This document shows, one piece after another, positions 37,495 through 48,024 of a stretch of 64,000 nt of DNA. Source of the stretch: Cognatilysobacter bugurensis (GTDB taxonomy: Bacteria; Pseudomonadota; Gammaproteobacteria; Xanthomonadales; Xanthomonadaceae); the NCBI RefSeq assembly GCF_014652095.1, contig NZ_BMYD01000004.1:186001-250000 (forward strand), in the 5' to 3' direction. How positions within the stretch are numbered: position 1 is the first letter of the stretch; each line of letters begins with the position of its first letter. Both the position numbers and the translations under genes were made by a program. The notes under the pieces were generated by a model, which was not told where the DNA came from, did no database searches, and saw only the letters and a program-made list of their open reading frames with translations.

Positions 37495-37950
37495 ATGGCG
37501 CCGAACGAGTCCGCCGACGGAATTGCCGTCCGCCCGGCCAAAATGGGCGACGCACCCGACGTCGCCCGGCTGCTCGAGCAGCTGGGCTACCCGTGCACGC
37601 GCGACGAGGCGGCCGACCGCATCGTCACCGTGCTCGGCGACCCCCGGCAGATGCTGCTGCTGGCGGAGCGGGACGGGCACGCCTGCGGGCTGATCTCGCT
37701 CAACAACACGTATTCGGTCGCGCACGGCGCCGAGCTGGCGCGGATCACGGCGCTGATCGTCGGCGATGACTGCCAACGCGAAGGAATCGGCAAGCGCCTG
37801 TTGCGCGAGGTCGAGGTGCTGTCGCGGCAGGCCGGCATCTCGCGCATCGAGGTCACGAGCGGCTCGCAGCGCCACGGCGCAGCCGCGTTCTACCGCGGCT
37901 GCGGCTACAGCGAAGGCTCGCTGCGGTTCGTGAAGCTGCTCGGCGACTGA
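37495..37950 (+). CDS. GNAT-family N-acetyltransferase
   Basis: A 151 aa GNAT-fold enzyme. IAVRPAKMGDAPDVARLLEQLG opens the fold, and the acetyl-CoA loop is DDCQREGIGKRLL (Q/R-x-x-G-x-G/A pattern) near residue 92. GAAAFYRGCGYSEGSLRF closes it. It starts 3 nt after clp and is surely co-transcribed. The substrate is not predictable. Confidence 0.88.
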   Translation: MAPNESADGIAVRPAKMGDAPDVARLLEQLGYPCTRDEAADRIVTVLGDPRQMLLLAERDGHACGLISLNNTYSVAHGAELARITALIVGDDCQREGIGKRLLREVEVLSRQAGISRIEVTSGSQRHGAAAFYRGCGYSEGSLRFVKLLGD

Positions 37951-38095
37951 CGCAGCGACAACGGGCGGCCGCCTCACGCCGCATCGGCCGCTAGGCCCGG
38001 TGTGGCACCCGCCCAGCCAGCACGCCATTCGTATCGGACTCGCCGGCCCAGGCGCCCGCAGCGCGGCGATCGGCGCACTGCGCTGCGCCGCGGCC

Positions 38096-38824
38096 TCAGA
38101 CCGGATCGCCGCCGCGATCCGCACAGCCCCAGTTGAGGATCGGCGTGCCGGCCGGCAGTTCGCGGCGGAAGTCATCGACCTTTGCGTGCTTGGGGTTGAC
38201 CACGACGGGGCGACGCGCGGCGCGCAGCAAGGGCATGTCGGCACTGGAATCCGAGTACGCCGCCGCGATTTCGCCGGTGAACCCGGCTTCGCGCAGCATC
38301 GTCATCTTCATTTCGTGGTGGCAGTGCCGCGTGGCCATGACGCCGAACAGCCGCGGCCCGACCGCCGTGCCGACCACCGGCACGTCCTCGTGCGCCACGA
38401 ACGCGAGGATCGCGCGCGCAAGCTCGGGCGGCGCGCCGGTCGCGACGACGACGCGGTCTCCCCCTTCGCGATGGCGGTGCAGCACCGCCAGCGCGACCGG
38501 CAGCAGCCGCTCGCGCAGCTGCGCATCGTGCAACACGACATAGCGGTCGATGAGCTCGTCGAGATCGCGGCGCCGGTGCAGGCCCACCGTGCCGGCCCAG
38601 ATGAATGCGCCCACGCCGCGCCGACGGGTCGGGAGGAACGCGATCATCGGCCCGGCGACGGGCGCGATCAGCAGCGCGAGCAACGTGCGCCACCACGTGC
38701 GGCGCACGAGCCAGGACACGAGGTCGCCGCCGGAATCGCCGTCGTAGAGCGTGTGATCGAAGTCGAACACGATCAGCGGCGCACCCGCCTGCACCGCCGG
38801 GTAGCGCGGGCCCGCCGTGCTCAT
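38096..38824 (-). CDS. HAD-IB family phosphatase (SerB-like)
   Basis: A 242 aa HAD hydrolase. Motif I is [16 protein letters not shown] with the nucleophile Asp, motif II is VVVATGAP, motif III has the lysine in HEMKMTM, and motif IV is [11 protein letters not shown]. The helical cap between motifs I and II is of subclass IB, as in phosphoserine and phosphatidylglycerophosphate phosphatases. It overlaps trpC by ATGA and is the last gene of the trp cluster. A role in serine supply for tryptophan synthase is possible but not shown. Confidence 0.85.
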   Translation of the reverse strand: MSTAGPRYPAVQAGAPLIVFDFDHTLYDGDSGGDLVSWLVRRTWWRTLLALLIAPVAGPMIAFLPTRRRGVGAFIWAGTVGLHRRRDLDELIDRYVVLHDAQLRERLLPVALAVLHRHREGGDRVVVATGAPPELARAILAFVAHEDVPVVGTAVGPRLFGVMATRHCHHEMKMTMLREAGFTGEIAAAYSDSSADMPLLRAARRPVVVNPKHAKVDDFRRELPAGTPILNWGCADRGGDPV

Positions 38825-39612
38825 CGCGCGAACAGCCGCTTAAGGGCGGCGCCCGGGTCGGCCTCGCGCATGAAGCTCTCGCCCACGAGGAACGTGTCGA
38901 TGCCGGCGCCGCGCATACGCGCGACATCGGCGGCGCTCGCGATGCCGCTTTCGGTCACGAGCGTGCGGTCCGGCGGCACCGCGTCGCGCAGCGCGATCGT
39001 GGTGTCGAGCGAGACCTCGAACGTGCGCAGGTTGCGGTTGTTCACGCCGATCAGCTCGCAGTCGGTCTGCAGCGCGCGCTCGAGCTCGTCGATGTCGTGC
39101 ACCTCGACGAGCACGTCCATGCCGAGCTCGTGCGCGAGGTTCGCCATCTCGATCATCGGTCCGTCCTCGAGTGCGGCGACGATCAACAGGATCGCATCGG
39201 CGCCGATGACGCGAGCTTCGTATACCTGGTACGGATCGATCGTGAAATCCTTGCGCAGCGCCGGTAGCGTGCAGGCGTTGCGCGCTTCGCCGAGATAAAG
39301 GTTGCTGCCCTGGAAGAAATCGACGTCGGTGAGCACCGACAGACAGGCAGCGCGGCCCGCCTCGTAGCTGCGCGCGATGTCGGCCGGACGAAAATCCTTG
39401 CGGATGAGCCCTTTCGACGGGCTCGCCTTCTTGACCTCGGCGATGACCGCCGACTCGCCCGCGTCGAGCTTGCGGCGGATCGCCTTGACGAAGCCGCGCG
39501 CAGGCGGCTGGTTCGCGGCGCGCGCGCGCAGGTCGGCGACCGAGCGCACGCGGCTGCGCTGCTCGATCTCCTCGGCCTTGCGCGCGAGGATGGTGTTGAG
39601 GATGTCGCTCAT
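38821..39612 (-). CDS. trpC: Indole-3-glycerol-phosphate synthase
   Basis: TrpC (263 aa), a TIM barrel converting CdRP to indole-3-glycerol phosphate. The active-site segments [56 protein letters not shown] and VTESGI are complete. It is monofunctional, without fused TrpF. ATG at 39612 overlaps the upstream ABM-like gene (ATGA), and the HAD gene overlaps its end. Confidence 0.97.
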   Translation of the reverse strand: MSDILNTILARKAEEIEQRSRVRSVADLRARAANQPPARGFVKAIRRKLDAGESAVIAEVKKASPSKGLIRKDFRPADIARSYEAGRAACLSVLTDVDFFQGSNLYLGEARNACTLPALRKDFTIDPYQVYEARVIGADAILLIVAALEDGPMIEMANLAHELGMDVLVEVHDIDELERALQTDCELIGVNNRNLRTFEVSLDTTIALRDAVPPDRTLVTESGIASAADVARMRGAGIDTFLVGESFMREADPGAALKRLFAR

Positions 39613-39980
39613 GCAGTGGGCTTCTTTCCGTAGGCGCGTTCGACTTTCGCCACGCGCAGCTCGTAATGCTCGTACCACTCGTTGCGGCCGCGCTCACGCG
39701 CCGCCGTGTGCTCGATCTCACGACGCCAGCCCGCGATCGCGTCTTCGCTGTCCCAGTACGAAACCGTGATGCCAAGGCCGTCGGCGTCGCGCGCCGACTC
39801 CACGCCGAGGTAGCCGGGCTGCTGCGCTGCGAGTTCGGCCATGCGCGCGGCCGCGGTGTTGTAACCGCGTTCGCCGGGCGTGCGCCGCGAGGTGAAGATC
39901 ACCGCGTAATACGGCGGCCGCGGCGTGCGGGCGAATGCACCGTCGCTGCCAGTGAGCGGGTTCGCCCCGTGGGAGCTCAT
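39609..39980 (-). CDS. Antibiotic biosynthesis monooxygenase (ABM)-like protein within the trp operon
   Basis: A 123 aa protein with a ferredoxin-like ABM fold pattern: [61 protein letters not shown]. It sits between trpD and trpC with ATGA overlaps at both ends. This insertion recurs in related xanthomonads. Members of this family are small oxygenases or haem-binding proteins. A direct role in tryptophan synthesis is not known. Confidence 0.85.
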   Translation of the reverse strand: MSSHGANPLTGSDGAFARTPRPPYYAVIFTSRRTPGERGYNTAAARMAELAAQQPGYLGVESARDADGLGITVSYWDSEDAIAGWRREIEHTAARERGRNEWYEHYELRVAKVERAYGKKPTA

Positions 39981-41011
39981 GCGCGCCCGAGCTCGCGCGT
40001 CATGGCGACGAACTCATCGAGCTTCGCGCGCGCTGCGCCGGAGGCGATCGCCTCGCGGGCACGCACCGTGCCTTCGGCAATCGAAGCGACGACGTCGGCC
40101 GCGTACAGCGCCGCACCTGCGTTGAGCACGACGATCTCGCGCGCGAGCCCGTCCGCGCCCGAAAGCGCCTCGAGCAGCAGCGCCTTCGATTCGGACGCGT
40201 CCTCGACGCGCAGGTTGCGGCTCGCGGCCATCGCGATGCCGAAGTCTTCGGGATGCACCTCGTACTCGCGCACGACACCGTCGCGCAACTCGCCGACGAG
40301 CGAGCCCGCACCGAGCGAGAGCTCGTCCATGCCGTCGCGGCCCCACACCACGAGCGCGCGCTGCGCACCGAGGAGCTGCAGCACGCGCACCTGGATGCCG
40401 ACGAGGTCGGGGTGGAACACGCCCATGAGGATGTTCGGTGCGCCTGCGGGATTCGTCAGCGGGCCGAGAATGTTGAACAACGTGCGCACGCCCATTTCGC
40501 GTCGCACGGGCGCGACGACCTTCATCGCCGGGTGGTGCACGGGCGCGAACATGAAGCCGATGCCGCAGCGCTCGATGCATTGCGCCACCTGGTCCGGTGT
40601 GAGCTCGATCTTCGCACCGAGCGCCTCGAGCACGTCCGCGCTGCCGGACTTCGACGACACGCTGCGGTTGCCGTGCTTGGCGACCTTCGCGCCGGCCGCG
40701 GCAACCACGAACATCGACGCGGTCGAAATGTTGAACGTGTGCGCGCCATCGCCGCCGGTGCCGACGATGTCGACCAGGTGCCGTCGATCGTCGATGCGCA
40801 CCGGCTGCGCGAACTCGCGCAGCACGCTCGCGGCGCCAGCGATCTCGCCGATCGTTTCCTTCTTCACGCGCAGGCCGGTGAGGATCGCCGCCGTCATAGC
40901 CGGCGAGACCTCGCCGCGCATGATCATGCGCATGAGCTCGACCATCTCGTCGTGGAAGATCTCGCGGTGTTCGATCGTGCGCTGCAGCGCTTCTTGCGGG
41001 GTAATCGGCAT
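39977..41011 (-). CDS. trpD: Anthranilate phosphoribosyltransferase
   Basis: TrpD (344 aa) joins anthranilate to PRPP. The PRPP site is [43 protein letters not shown] follows, and [15 protein letters not shown] and [11 protein letters not shown] are conserved. It is a separate protein, not fused to TrpG. It lies 110 nt downstream of trpG and overlaps the ABM-like gene. Confidence 0.97.
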   Translation of the reverse strand: MPITPQEALQRTIEHREIFHDEMVELMRMIMRGEVSPAMTAAILTGLRVKKETIGEIAGAASVLREFAQPVRIDDRRHLVDIVGTGGDGAHTFNISTASMFVVAAAGAKVAKHGNRSVSSKSGSADVLEALGAKIELTPDQVAQCIERCGIGFMFAPVHHPAMKVVAPVRREMGVRTLFNILGPLTNPAGAPNILMGVFHPDLVGIQVRVLQLLGAQRALVVWGRDGMDELSLGAGSLVGELRDGVVREYEVHPEDFGIAMAASRNLRVEDASESKALLLEALSGADGLAREIVVLNAGAALYAADVVASIAEGTVRAREAIASGAARAKLDEFVAMTRELGRA

Positions 41012-41121
41012 CGGGGCGTCTCGAAAAAGGGGTGGCTCAGCGACAGGAACGCGACGTCGTCACCGACGCCATCGCCGACTGCCCCACCCGCCCGCTCGGC
41101 TCGTGCAACCGCGCATCGACC

Positions 41122-41700
41122 TCAACGCTCCAGGAAGTTCTTGAGCATCGCGTGGCCGTGCTCGGTGAGGATCGACTCGGGGTGGAACTGCACGCCTTCG
41201 ACGGGGTGCGTCTTGTGGCGGAGGCCCATGATTTCCTCGAACGAGCCGTCCTCGTGGTCGGTCCAGGCAGTGATCTCGAGGCAGTCGGGCAGCGTCTCGC
41301 GCTTGACCACGAGCGAGTGGTAACGCGTGGCCTGGAACGCGTCGGGCAGGCCCGTAAACACGCCGGCGCCTTCGTGGCGGATCGGCGAGGTCTTGCCGTG
41401 CATGATCGTCTTCGCGCGCACGACGTCCCCGCCGTAGGCCTGGCCGATGCCCTGGTGGCCGAGGCACACGCCGAACAGCGGAATGCGCGGGCCGAGTTCG
41501 CGGATCACGTCGACCGACACGCCCGCCTCGTTCGGCGTGCACGGGCCCGGCGAAATCACGATGCGCTCGGGCGCGAGCGCCTCGATCTGCGCGAGCGAGA
41601 GCTCGTCGTTTCGGATGACCTTCACCTCAGCCCCGAGCGCCTGCAGGTACTGCACGAGGTTCCAGGTGAAGCTGTCGTAGTTGTCGATCATCAACAGCAT
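41122..41700 (-). CDS. trpG: Anthranilate synthase glutamine amidotransferase subunit
   Basis: TrpG (192 aa) supplies ammonia to TrpE. The start at 41700 gives [19 protein letters not shown]. The catalytic triad lies in [11 protein letters not shown] (Cys) and VQFHPESI (His, Glu). [12 protein letters not shown] is also conserved. It begins 2 nt after the trpE stop. In some organisms it also serves aminodeoxychorismate synthase. Confidence 0.96.
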   Translation of the reverse strand: MLLMIDNYDSFTWNLVQYLQALGAEVKVIRNDELSLAQIEALAPERIVISPGPCTPNEAGVSVDVIRELGPRIPLFGVCLGHQGIGQAYGGDVVRAKTIMHGKTSPIRHEGAGVFTGLPDAFQATRYHSLVVKRETLPDCLEITAWTDHEDGSFEEIMGLRHKTHPVEGVQFHPESILTEHGHAMLKNFLER

Positions 41701-41702
41701 GG

Positions 41703-43196
41703 TCAGAGCCCCTTCGCCGCCTGCGCGACCGCGCGGAACAGCGCACGGCCCTTGTTCATCGTCTCGTCCCATTCCGACTGCGGGTCGGAGTCGTAGACGA
41801 TGCCGGCGCCGGCCTGCACGTAGAGGCGGCCGTCCTGGATCACCGCGGTGCGGATCGCGATCGCAGTGTCGGCGTCGCCGTGCCAGCCGATGTAGCCGAT
41901 CGAGCCCGCGTAGACGTTGCGCTTGACCGGTTCGAGCTCACGGATAACTTCAAGCGCGCGGATCTTCGGCGCGCCGCTGACGGTGCCGGCCGGGAACGTC
42001 GCGCGCAGCACGTCGGCGTAGCTGAGGCCGTCGCGCAGCGTGCCGGTGACTTCGCTGACGATGTGCATGACGTGGCTGTAGCGCTCGATCACGAACTGCT
42101 CGCCGACCTGCACCGTGCCGGGCTTGCTGACGCGGCCCACGTCGTTACGGCCGAGGTCGATCAGCATGAGGTGCTCGGCGCGCTCCTTCGGATCCGCGAG
42201 CAGCTCGGCTTCAAGCGCGGCGTCCTCTTCAGGCGTGGCGCCGCGCGGACGCGTGCCGGCGATCGGACGCACGGTGATCGTGTCGCCCTGCTGGCGCACG
42301 AGGATCTCGGGCGATGAGCCGACGACCTGCATGTCGCCGACGTCGAGGAAGTACATGTACGGCGACGGGTTCAATGCACGCAATGCACGGTACACGTCCA
42401 CCGGGCGCGCCTTGAACGGCACGCTCAGGCGCTGGCTCAGCACGACCTGGAAGATGTCGCCGGCGCGGATGTAGTCCTTGGATTTTTCGACCGCGGCGAT
42501 GAAGCCCTCGCGCGTGAAGCCCGACACGAAATCGCCTTCTTGGAGGCCGGCCGGATCGAGCGTCTCGGGGTAGCCCGGCCCGCCCTGCCGCAGGCGGTGC
42601 GTGAGCTCGTCGAGGCGGCGGTTCGCACGCGCAAGCGCCTGCGGTTCGCTCGGGTCGGCGTGCACGATCAGGTACAGCCGGCCCTTGAGGTTGTCGAACA
42701 CCGCGACTTCCTCGCTGAGCATCAGCAGGATGTCGGGCGTGCCGAGTTCGTCGGGTTTCACGCTGCCGTCGGGCATCGCGCCGGCCAGGCGTGGCTCGAT
42801 GTACTGGATGCACTCGAAGCCGAACCAGCCCACGAGCCCGCCGGTGAAGCCCGGCAGGCCTTCGACCTTCGGCACCGAGTGCATCGCGCGCAGCGCTTCG
42901 ACTTCGGCGAACGGGTCGTCGACCTCGCGCGCTTCGACGAGCTCGCCGCATTCGGTCACGTACAGCGTATGGCCGGCGAATGCGTACACACGACGCGCCG
43001 GCAGGCCGATGATCGAGTACCGACCGAAGCGCTCACCGCCTTCGACCGATTCGAACAGGTAGGTGTGCGGGCCGTCGGCAAGCTTGAGGTACACCGACAG
43101 CGGTGTGTCGAGGTCGCTGAGCACCTCACGCACCACGGGGATACGCGTGTGACCGGCGTCGGCGAGCCGGCGGAACTGGTCGGCGTCGAGGGGCAT
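41703..43196 (-). CDS. trpE: Anthranilate synthase component I
   Basis: TrpE (497 aa) converts chorismate to anthranilate. The chorismate-binding half has [38 protein letters not shown] and [12 protein letters not shown]. The N-terminal feedback region includes [18 protein letters not shown], where the Ser of the tryptophan site resides. The ATG at 43196 is used; a GTG four codons upstream is possible. It heads the trpEGD-ABM-trpC-HAD cluster. No leader peptide with tandem Trp codons is visible upstream. Confidence 0.97.
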   Translation of the reverse strand: MPLDADQFRRLADAGHTRIPVVREVLSDLDTPLSVYLKLADGPHTYLFESVEGGERFGRYSIIGLPARRVYAFAGHTLYVTECGELVEAREVDDPFAEVEALRAMHSVPKVEGLPGFTGGLVGWFGFECIQYIEPRLAGAMPDGSVKPDELGTPDILLMLSEEVAVFDNLKGRLYLIVHADPSEPQALARANRRLDELTHRLRQGGPGYPETLDPAGLQEGDFVSGFTREGFIAAVEKSKDYIRAGDIFQVVLSQRLSVPFKARPVDVYRALRALNPSPYMYFLDVGDMQVVGSSPEILVRQQGDTITVRPIAGTRPRGATPEEDAALEAELLADPKERAEHLMLIDLGRNDVGRVSKPGTVQVGEQFVIERYSHVMHIVSEVTGTLRDGLSYADVLRATFPAGTVSGAPKIRALEVIRELEPVKRNVYAGSIGYIGWHGDADTAIAIRTAVIQDGRLYVQAGAGIVYDSDPQSEWDETMNKGRALFRAVAQAAKGL

Positions 43197-43272
43197 GGGG
43201 CCAGGCACCGGGGCCGGAGATGAAGACGGCCCGCCAGTATGCCAGCGCGGCCGCAGCGCCGGCCCACAGCGC

Positions 43273-44280
43273 TTATGACGATGCGCGATCGGCCGGAATG
43301 CGCACGGTGGCGACGTGCTCGATGAGGCCCGGTGCGACGGCGCTGAGCAGCGGGGAATCAGGCGGCAGGTGCATGCGCACGCGACCGGGCACGCAGTCGA
43401 TGCGGAAATGCCGCGCCTCGACCGGCTCGCCGTCGAGATTCAGCGTGAAAGGCGGGTCGGCCGCGATCTCGATCCAGGGCAGCCTCGCCTCCACCGCGAC
43501 GCGGTCGAGCGCGGCCTCCTTGCCTTCGGTGATCAGCGCGCCGACGGTCGCGCCGAGCTCGCCCGTCAGCGGCGGCACGATCGTGAGATCTAGCGCGCCG
43601 TCGTCGATCTGCGCGTCCGGGCACAGCGCCTGGCCGCCGCCTGCCTGGCGGCCGTTGCCGATGCCGAGCGCGATGAAATCGCCAGACCACTCGAACGCGG
43701 GGCCGCGCACGCGCGCGGCGATCGGATCGATGCTGCCGAGCCGGGAGATGCCGGTGATGAGGTAGGCGAGGCCACCGAGCACTCTCTTGAGCCCCTCGTC
43801 GGTCTCGAGCGTGATCCGGGTGCCGAAGCCGCCGCTGGCGAGGTTCGCGCACCAGCACTCGCGGCCGTCGGCCTCGATTCGCAGCAGGTCGATCGGCCGC
43901 GGCGGATGAGCGTCGATCAGATCGAACGCGTCGGTCGCCAGCACGGGCACGCGCGTGGCCACGGCAAAGTCGTTCGCGGTGCCCAGCGGGAGCAGGCCGA
44001 GGCTCGGCAGATCGTGAGCGGGCGTGCCGGTGGCCGCGAGCGCCGAAGCCACCTCGCTGAGCGTGCCATCGCCGCCGCCGGCAATCACGGTATCGACGCG
44101 GTCGGCGATTGCCTCGGCGACGTACCGCGCCGCGTCACCGCCTTCCCAGGTCACGCGCACGCCGAGGTCGATGCCGCGCGCTCGCACGTGGGCAACGGCT
44201 TCGCGCACGTCTTCGTCGGCCACTGATTTGCCGTTGAGGATCAGGCGCCAGCGGGCGCACGACGCGGTTGCGGGGGACAT
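43273..44280 (-). CDS. yegS: YegS-like lipid kinase (diacylglycerol kinase family)
   Basis: A 335 aa kinase of the DAGK/YegS family. The nucleotide loop is [14 protein letters not shown] near residue 67. [48 protein letters not shown] and a C-terminal LDGEPVEA are all typical. YegS phosphorylates phosphatidylglycerol in vitro, so the likely substrate is a membrane lipid. It is divergent from the small-RNA candidate to its right. Confidence 0.9.
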   Translation of the reverse strand: MSPATASCARWRLILNGKSVADEDVREAVAHVRARGIDLGVRVTWEGGDAARYVAEAIADRVDTVIAGGGDGTLSEVASALAATGTPAHDLPSLGLLPLGTANDFAVATRVPVLATDAFDLIDAHPPRPIDLLRIEADGRECWCANLASGGFGTRITLETDEGLKRVLGGLAYLITGISRLGSIDPIAARVRGPAFEWSGDFIALGIGNGRQAGGGQALCPDAQIDDGALDLTIVPPLTGELGATVGALITEGKEAALDRVAVEARLPWIEIAADPPFTLNLDGEPVEARHFRIDCVPGRVRMHLPPDSPLLSAVAPGLIEHVATVRIPADRASS

Positions 44281-44370
44281 GCGCGCACGCTAACAACGCG
44301 CCGGGGCGCCGATCGTGAAGCCGGACCCACAAGCCGGGGGATCGACGCTCGTGTCACGAACGCGCCATGC

Positions 44371-44491
44371 CTGCGACACGGGACGGTCACCGTCCGCCCG
44401 GAGCATGGAAGGCCATCGCAGGGACGACGGACGGAGGCAGGATCGCCTCCAATTTTCCGGGCCGATGCCTTCACGGGCATCGGCCTTTTTT
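44371..44491 (+). ncRNA. Candidate GGA-rich small RNA (possible CsrA/RsmA-binding RNA)
   Basis: This plus-strand interval between two minus-strand genes has no coding frame but a strong plus terminator. Two stable hairpins precede it: GGACGG-TCA-CCGTCC (44381-44395), and GGAGGC-AGGATC-GCCTCC (44433-44450), the latter with GGA in its loop. More GGA triplets lie between them (44401, 44408, 44422, 44430). GGA in loops is what CsrA/RsmA binds, so a protein-titrating RNA is plausible. The 5' end is uncertain, and no clear promoter was found upstream to 44281. Confidence 0.5.
44461..44491 (+). terminator. Intrinsic terminator (plus strand)
   Basis: A perfect 9-bp stem, GCCGATGCC (44461-44469) with GGCATCGGC (44476-44484), is followed by C and six T. 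Neighbouring genes are all on the minus strand, so this terminator must serve an uncharacterised plus-strand transcript. Confidence 0.92.
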
Positions 44492-44514
44492 CCCGGATGC
44501 GTGCCCGGCGTCGC

Positions 44515-45201
44515 TCAGCGCACGGATTCGACCGCCTGTTTCATCCGCGCAATCACGTCCGAATATCCATGCTCGGCCACGCCCGGGGCGTTGAAGATCG
44601 CCGAGCCGGCGACGAACGTGTCGGCACCGGCCGCGGCGATCTCGGCGATGTTGTCGGCCTTGACGCCGCCGTCGATCTCGAGCCGGATTGGCCGGCCGCT
44701 GCGGTCGATCATCGTGCGTACCGCGCGCAGCTTGTCGAGCGACGAGGGGATGAACGCCTGGCCGCCGAAGCCCGGGTTCACGCTCATCAGCAGCACCATG
44801 TCGAGCTCATCGAGCACCCAGTCGAGCACCTCGATCGGCGTGCCCGGGTTGAGCACGAGCCCGGCCTGGCACCCGTGCGATTTGATGAGCTGCACGGTGC
44901 GATGCACGTGCCGGCTCGCCTCGGGGTGGAACGTGATCATGGAAGCGCCGGCTTTTGCAAAATCCGGGACGATGCGATCCACGGGCTCGACCATGAGGTG
45001 CACGTCGATCGGCGCCGTCACCCCGTGCTTGCGCAACGCCTCGCAGACCATCGGGCCGATCGTGAGATTCGGTACGTAATGGTTGTCCATGACGTCGAAA
45101 TGCACCCAGTCGGCGCCGGCGGCGAGCACGGCGTCCACCTCCTCGCCGAGCTTGGCAAAGTTTGCCGAGAGGATCGAAGGGGCGATGACGGTCGGCTGCA
45201 T
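44515..45201 (-). CDS. rpe: Ribulose-phosphate 3-epimerase
   Basis: Rpe (228 aa) interconverts ribulose-5-P and xylulose-5-[63 protein letters not shown] and [12 protein letters not shown] are complete, including the metal-binding His and Asp residues. The ATG at 45201 is chosen by alignment to the family. In Xanthomonas rpe lies close to trpE, and the same neighbourhood is kept here with yegS and an RNA candidate between. Confidence 0.96.
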   Translation of the reverse strand: MQPTVIAPSILSANFAKLGEEVDAVLAAGADWVHFDVMDNHYVPNLTIGPMVCEALRKHGVTAPIDVHLMVEPVDRIVPDFAKAGASMITFHPEASRHVHRTVQLIKSHGCQAGLVLNPGTPIEVLDWVLDELDMVLLMSVNPGFGGQAFIPSSLDKLRAVRTMIDRSGRPIRLEIDGGVKADNIAEIAAAGADTFVAGSAIFNAPGVAEHGYSDVIARMKQAVESVR

Positions 45202-45398
45202 GGCGGTGCTCGGCGAAAGGGGCGCCATTGTCGCCTGCCCGGCCGGAGGGGCAAGGGCGCCGGTGCTCGGCGCGCCTTTGCATCCGCGTGCACATGCGGC
45301 CCGTACCTTCCATCAGCGGCGCCGAACGCCGCCTCGCCTACGGTCGAGGCGCAGCGGGGCCGCATTACGAGATCTCCCCCATTTTCAGGAATTTGCCT

Positions 45399-46229
45399 AT
45401 GAACGCTCCTCTGCCTCGCCTTCTCGTCCTCGCTGCCGCGCTCATCGCGGCCCCGGCTTTCGCCCAGTCGGGCGAGTGGACCGGCGGTTACGTCGGCGGC
45501 CACGCCGGCGTCGTGATGGACCCCGATGACAACGGCGACCGCTTCCTGTTCGACACCAACCTCGACGGAGCGTTCGGCGACACGGTGCGCACCGTGGCCG
45601 GCGCCGATGCGTTCTCGCCGGGCGCCTGCGACGGCGTGGCGCGCGGCCCGACGCCGGGCGACGGCTGTGAGGGCAACAATGGCGGCGCCGACTGGGGCGC
45701 ACGCGCGGGTTATGACTGGCAGGTCGGCACCTGGGTGTTCGGCGTGGTCGGCGAGCTGGGCATGAACGATGCGCGCGATGCGCTGACGGCGTTCAGCACC
45801 ACGCCGGCGAGTTACACCGCGGTGCGCAAGATCGACTCGCTCGCCGCACTGCGTGCGCGCGTCGGCATCGCGTTCGGCGCAGGCAGCGAGAACCTGGCCT
45901 ACGTGACCGGCGGCTACGCCCGGGCCAAGGTCGAGAACGCGTTCTTCAGCAGCAACCGCGTCAACACGTTCACCGACAACGGTGACAGCGACGCATCGGG
46001 CGCGCAGTTCGGCATCGGTGTCGAGCGCCGCATCAACGACGCGTGGGCGGTCGGCGTCGAGTACGTGTCCACGCGCCTCGAAGATGATGAGTTCCGCGTG
46101 CGCGCCGGCGGCCCGGCCCCGGCGACGAACCCGTTCATCCTCGCGAACGCCAACGGCACCGATTTCCGTCGCAGCGACGATGATTTCGACCTCGACAGCG
46201 TCCGCGTGACGGCGGCCTACCGCTTCTGA
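45399..46229 (+). CDS. Outer-membrane beta-barrel protein (Omp25/OmpW-like)
   Basis: A 276 aa protein with a clear signal peptide ending APAFAQ. WTGGYVGGHAGVV, ADWGARAGYDWQVGTWVFGVVGELG, ARVGIAFGAGSENLAYVTGGYARAKVE and a terminal aromatic VRVTAAYRF indicate an eight-stranded porin-like barrel with Phe at the C-terminus. AGGA lies 9 nt before ATG 45399. A substrate or adhesion role is not predictable. Confidence 0.88.
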   Translation: MNAPLPRLLVLAAALIAAPAFAQSGEWTGGYVGGHAGVVMDPDDNGDRFLFDTNLDGAFGDTVRTVAGADAFSPGACDGVARGPTPGDGCEGNNGGADWGARAGYDWQVGTWVFGVVGELGMNDARDALTAFSTTPASYTAVRKIDSLAALRARVGIAFGAGSENLAYVTGGYARAKVENAFFSSNRVNTFTDNGDSDASGAQFGIGVERRINDAWAVGVEYVSTRLEDDEFRVRAGGPAPATNPFILANANGTDFRRSDDDFDLDSVRVTAAYRF

Positions 46230-46373
46230 TCCACCGCTTCGCGTGCGGCGCACCTGCGCCGCACGTCTCGCTCCACGCGGGGTCGACGTGCACCGTGGAT
46301 CGCTCCGTCCGCGGTGGCGCGTCGGCCCGGCGTGCCGTTGATCACTCGCGGCCTCGCTGGCCCGAGCAGCGCG

Positions 46374-46706
46374 TCAGCGGCGCCCGCGCAACGCGCGCAC
46401 GCGGTCGTACGCGCGGTTGATGTCACGCGCCCGGCGCTCAGACTTCCGTTTTTGCACTTCACCGACCCCGATCTGCCGATCCGGATGGTGCCGCGCCATG
46501 AGCCGCCGATAGGCCTGCTCGACTTCCGCGTCGCTGGCGTCCTGCCGCACCCCGAGCACGGCGTACGGATCATCGCGCCGCGTCGCAAACCAGCCGGCGT
46601 CGAGCGCATGGCCGATCAGCAGGCCGATCACCGCGCCGAGCAGCGGGTTCGCGCGCAGCAGCACCGCGCCTGCGAGAAAGCCCAGCAGTTTTCCCGTCCA
46701 GCGCAT
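46374..46706 (-). CDS. Small membrane-anchored J-domain protein
   Basis: A 110 aa protein. Residues 5-40 form one or two hydrophobic helices. Residues about 45-108 form a J-domain ([25 protein letters not shown]) with the HPD triad in HHPDR that stimulates DnaK. This resembles a shortened DjlA, with the central TerB-like region missing. It probably recruits DnaK to the inner membrane. The ATG at 46706 starts directly before the membrane segment. Confidence 0.85.
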   Translation of the reverse strand: MRWTGKLLGFLAGAVLLRANPLLGAVIGLLIGHALDAGWFATRRDDPYAVLGVRQDASDAEVEQAYRRLMARHHPDRQIGVGEVQKRKSERRARDINRAYDRVRALRGRR

Positions 46707-46835
46707 GCCTCGCTCCCGCGTCGAGCGGCCAGTCTAGGGCTCCGACGTGACGCCCGCAGCGCGGCGACCGCGACCGGCGTACACTCACCGCCCCTGTCGC
46801 GCCCGTGCGCGCGGCGATGGCAGGGCCGATCCGTC

Positions 46836-47792
46836 ATGCATGGGGCTCCTGCGTTGTCCATTTCGCCGCAACGTTCGCTTTCGGTCTCCGACCTGCCCGG
46901 CTTGCCGCTGCGCCACCGCGGCAAGGTGCGCGACGTGTTCGACCTGCCCGCCGAGTGCCTGCCTCCGGGCACGCCGTCCGGCCAGTACCTGCTCATGGTC
47001 GCGACCGATCGCCTCAGCGCATTCGACGTCGTGCTGCCCGACCCGATCCCGGGCAAGGGCGAGATGCTGTGCCAGATCAGCAACTTCTGGTTTAACCGCA
47101 CCGACCACATCGTGCCGAACCACCTGACCGGCATCGACGTCGCGTCGGTCCTGCCCGAGGGCGTCGACGCGGCGCTGTACGCCAAGCGCGCAGTCGTGAC
47201 CAAGCGCCTCAAGCCGGTGCCGGTGGAGTGCATCGCGCGCGGCTATGTGATCGGCAGCGGCTGGAAGGATTACCAGCGCACCGGCCGCATCAGCGGCATC
47301 GCGTTGCCAAACGGCCTTCGCCAGGCCGAGAAGCTCGCCGAGCCGATCTTCACGCCGTCGACGAAGGCCGCGGTGGGCGATCACGACGAGAACATCGATT
47401 TCGACACCGTCGTGCACATGATCGGCGCCGACCTCGCCGAAGCCGTGCGCCACGCGACGCTGCAGCTGTACCGTTTTGCCGCCGATTACGCGGCGCAGCG
47501 CGGCATCCTGCTCGCCGACACGAAGTTCGAATTCGGCACTGACGCCGACGGCCGCCTGTACGTGATGGACGAGATGCTCACGCCGGACTCGTCGCGTTAC
47601 TGGCCGGCCGACGAATACGAGGTTGGCACGAGCCCGCCGAGCTACGACAAGCAGTTCGTGCGTGATTACCTCGAGACGCTGGACTGGGGCAAGACGCCGC
47701 CGGGCCCGTCGCTGCCGGCCGAGGTCGTCGAGCGCACGCGTGCGAAATACGCCGAGGCGCTGCAGAAACTCGCGGGCATTTCGATCGACTGA
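46836..47792 (+). CDS. purC: Phosphoribosylaminoimidazole-succinocarboxamide synthase
   Basis: PurC (318 aa) adds aspartate to CAIR in purine synthesis. It belongs to the longer yeast-like type: [65 protein letters not shown] and [13 protein letters not shown] are conserved. The start is uncertain: ATG 46836 is used, while a TTG 8 codons in would give SISPQRSL. It stands alone between a J-domain gene and a DUF962 gene. Confidence 0.95.
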   Translation: MHGAPALSISPQRSLSVSDLPGLPLRHRGKVRDVFDLPAECLPPGTPSGQYLLMVATDRLSAFDVVLPDPIPGKGEMLCQISNFWFNRTDHIVPNHLTGIDVASVLPEGVDAALYAKRAVVTKRLKPVPVECIARGYVIGSGWKDYQRTGRISGIALPNGLRQAEKLAEPIFTPSTKAAVGDHDENIDFDTVVHMIGADLAEAVRHATLQLYRFAADYAAQRGILLADTKFEFGTDADGRLYVMDEMLTPDSSRYWPADEYEVGTSPPSYDKQFVRDYLETLDWGKTPPGPSLPAEVVERTRAKYAEALQKLAGISID

Positions 47793-48024
47793 TCCACGGC
47801 TTCGCAAGGCAGGACTCGGCCGCCATGCAGGTCTGCGTGGCGGCTCGCATCGCCCGCCCACGTGCCGCGCGCCAACGCCGCCATCCGAACCCGCTGCGGC
47901 CGCTCGATCGCTTGCTTCGGATCGGACCTGATCACACGCTGTGCGAGGCAATGCGCCAGCTTGCGTCCTTGAACCGCACGAGGCCGGGGCGCACGCTGCG
48001 TCGCAGCTTCGGCAGGAAGATCCC

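Noticed and set aside
47793-48024. A gene or RNA in the 232-nt gap between purC and the DUF962 gene
   Set aside because: No frame with coding character, no terminator and no tRNA-like fold was seen.
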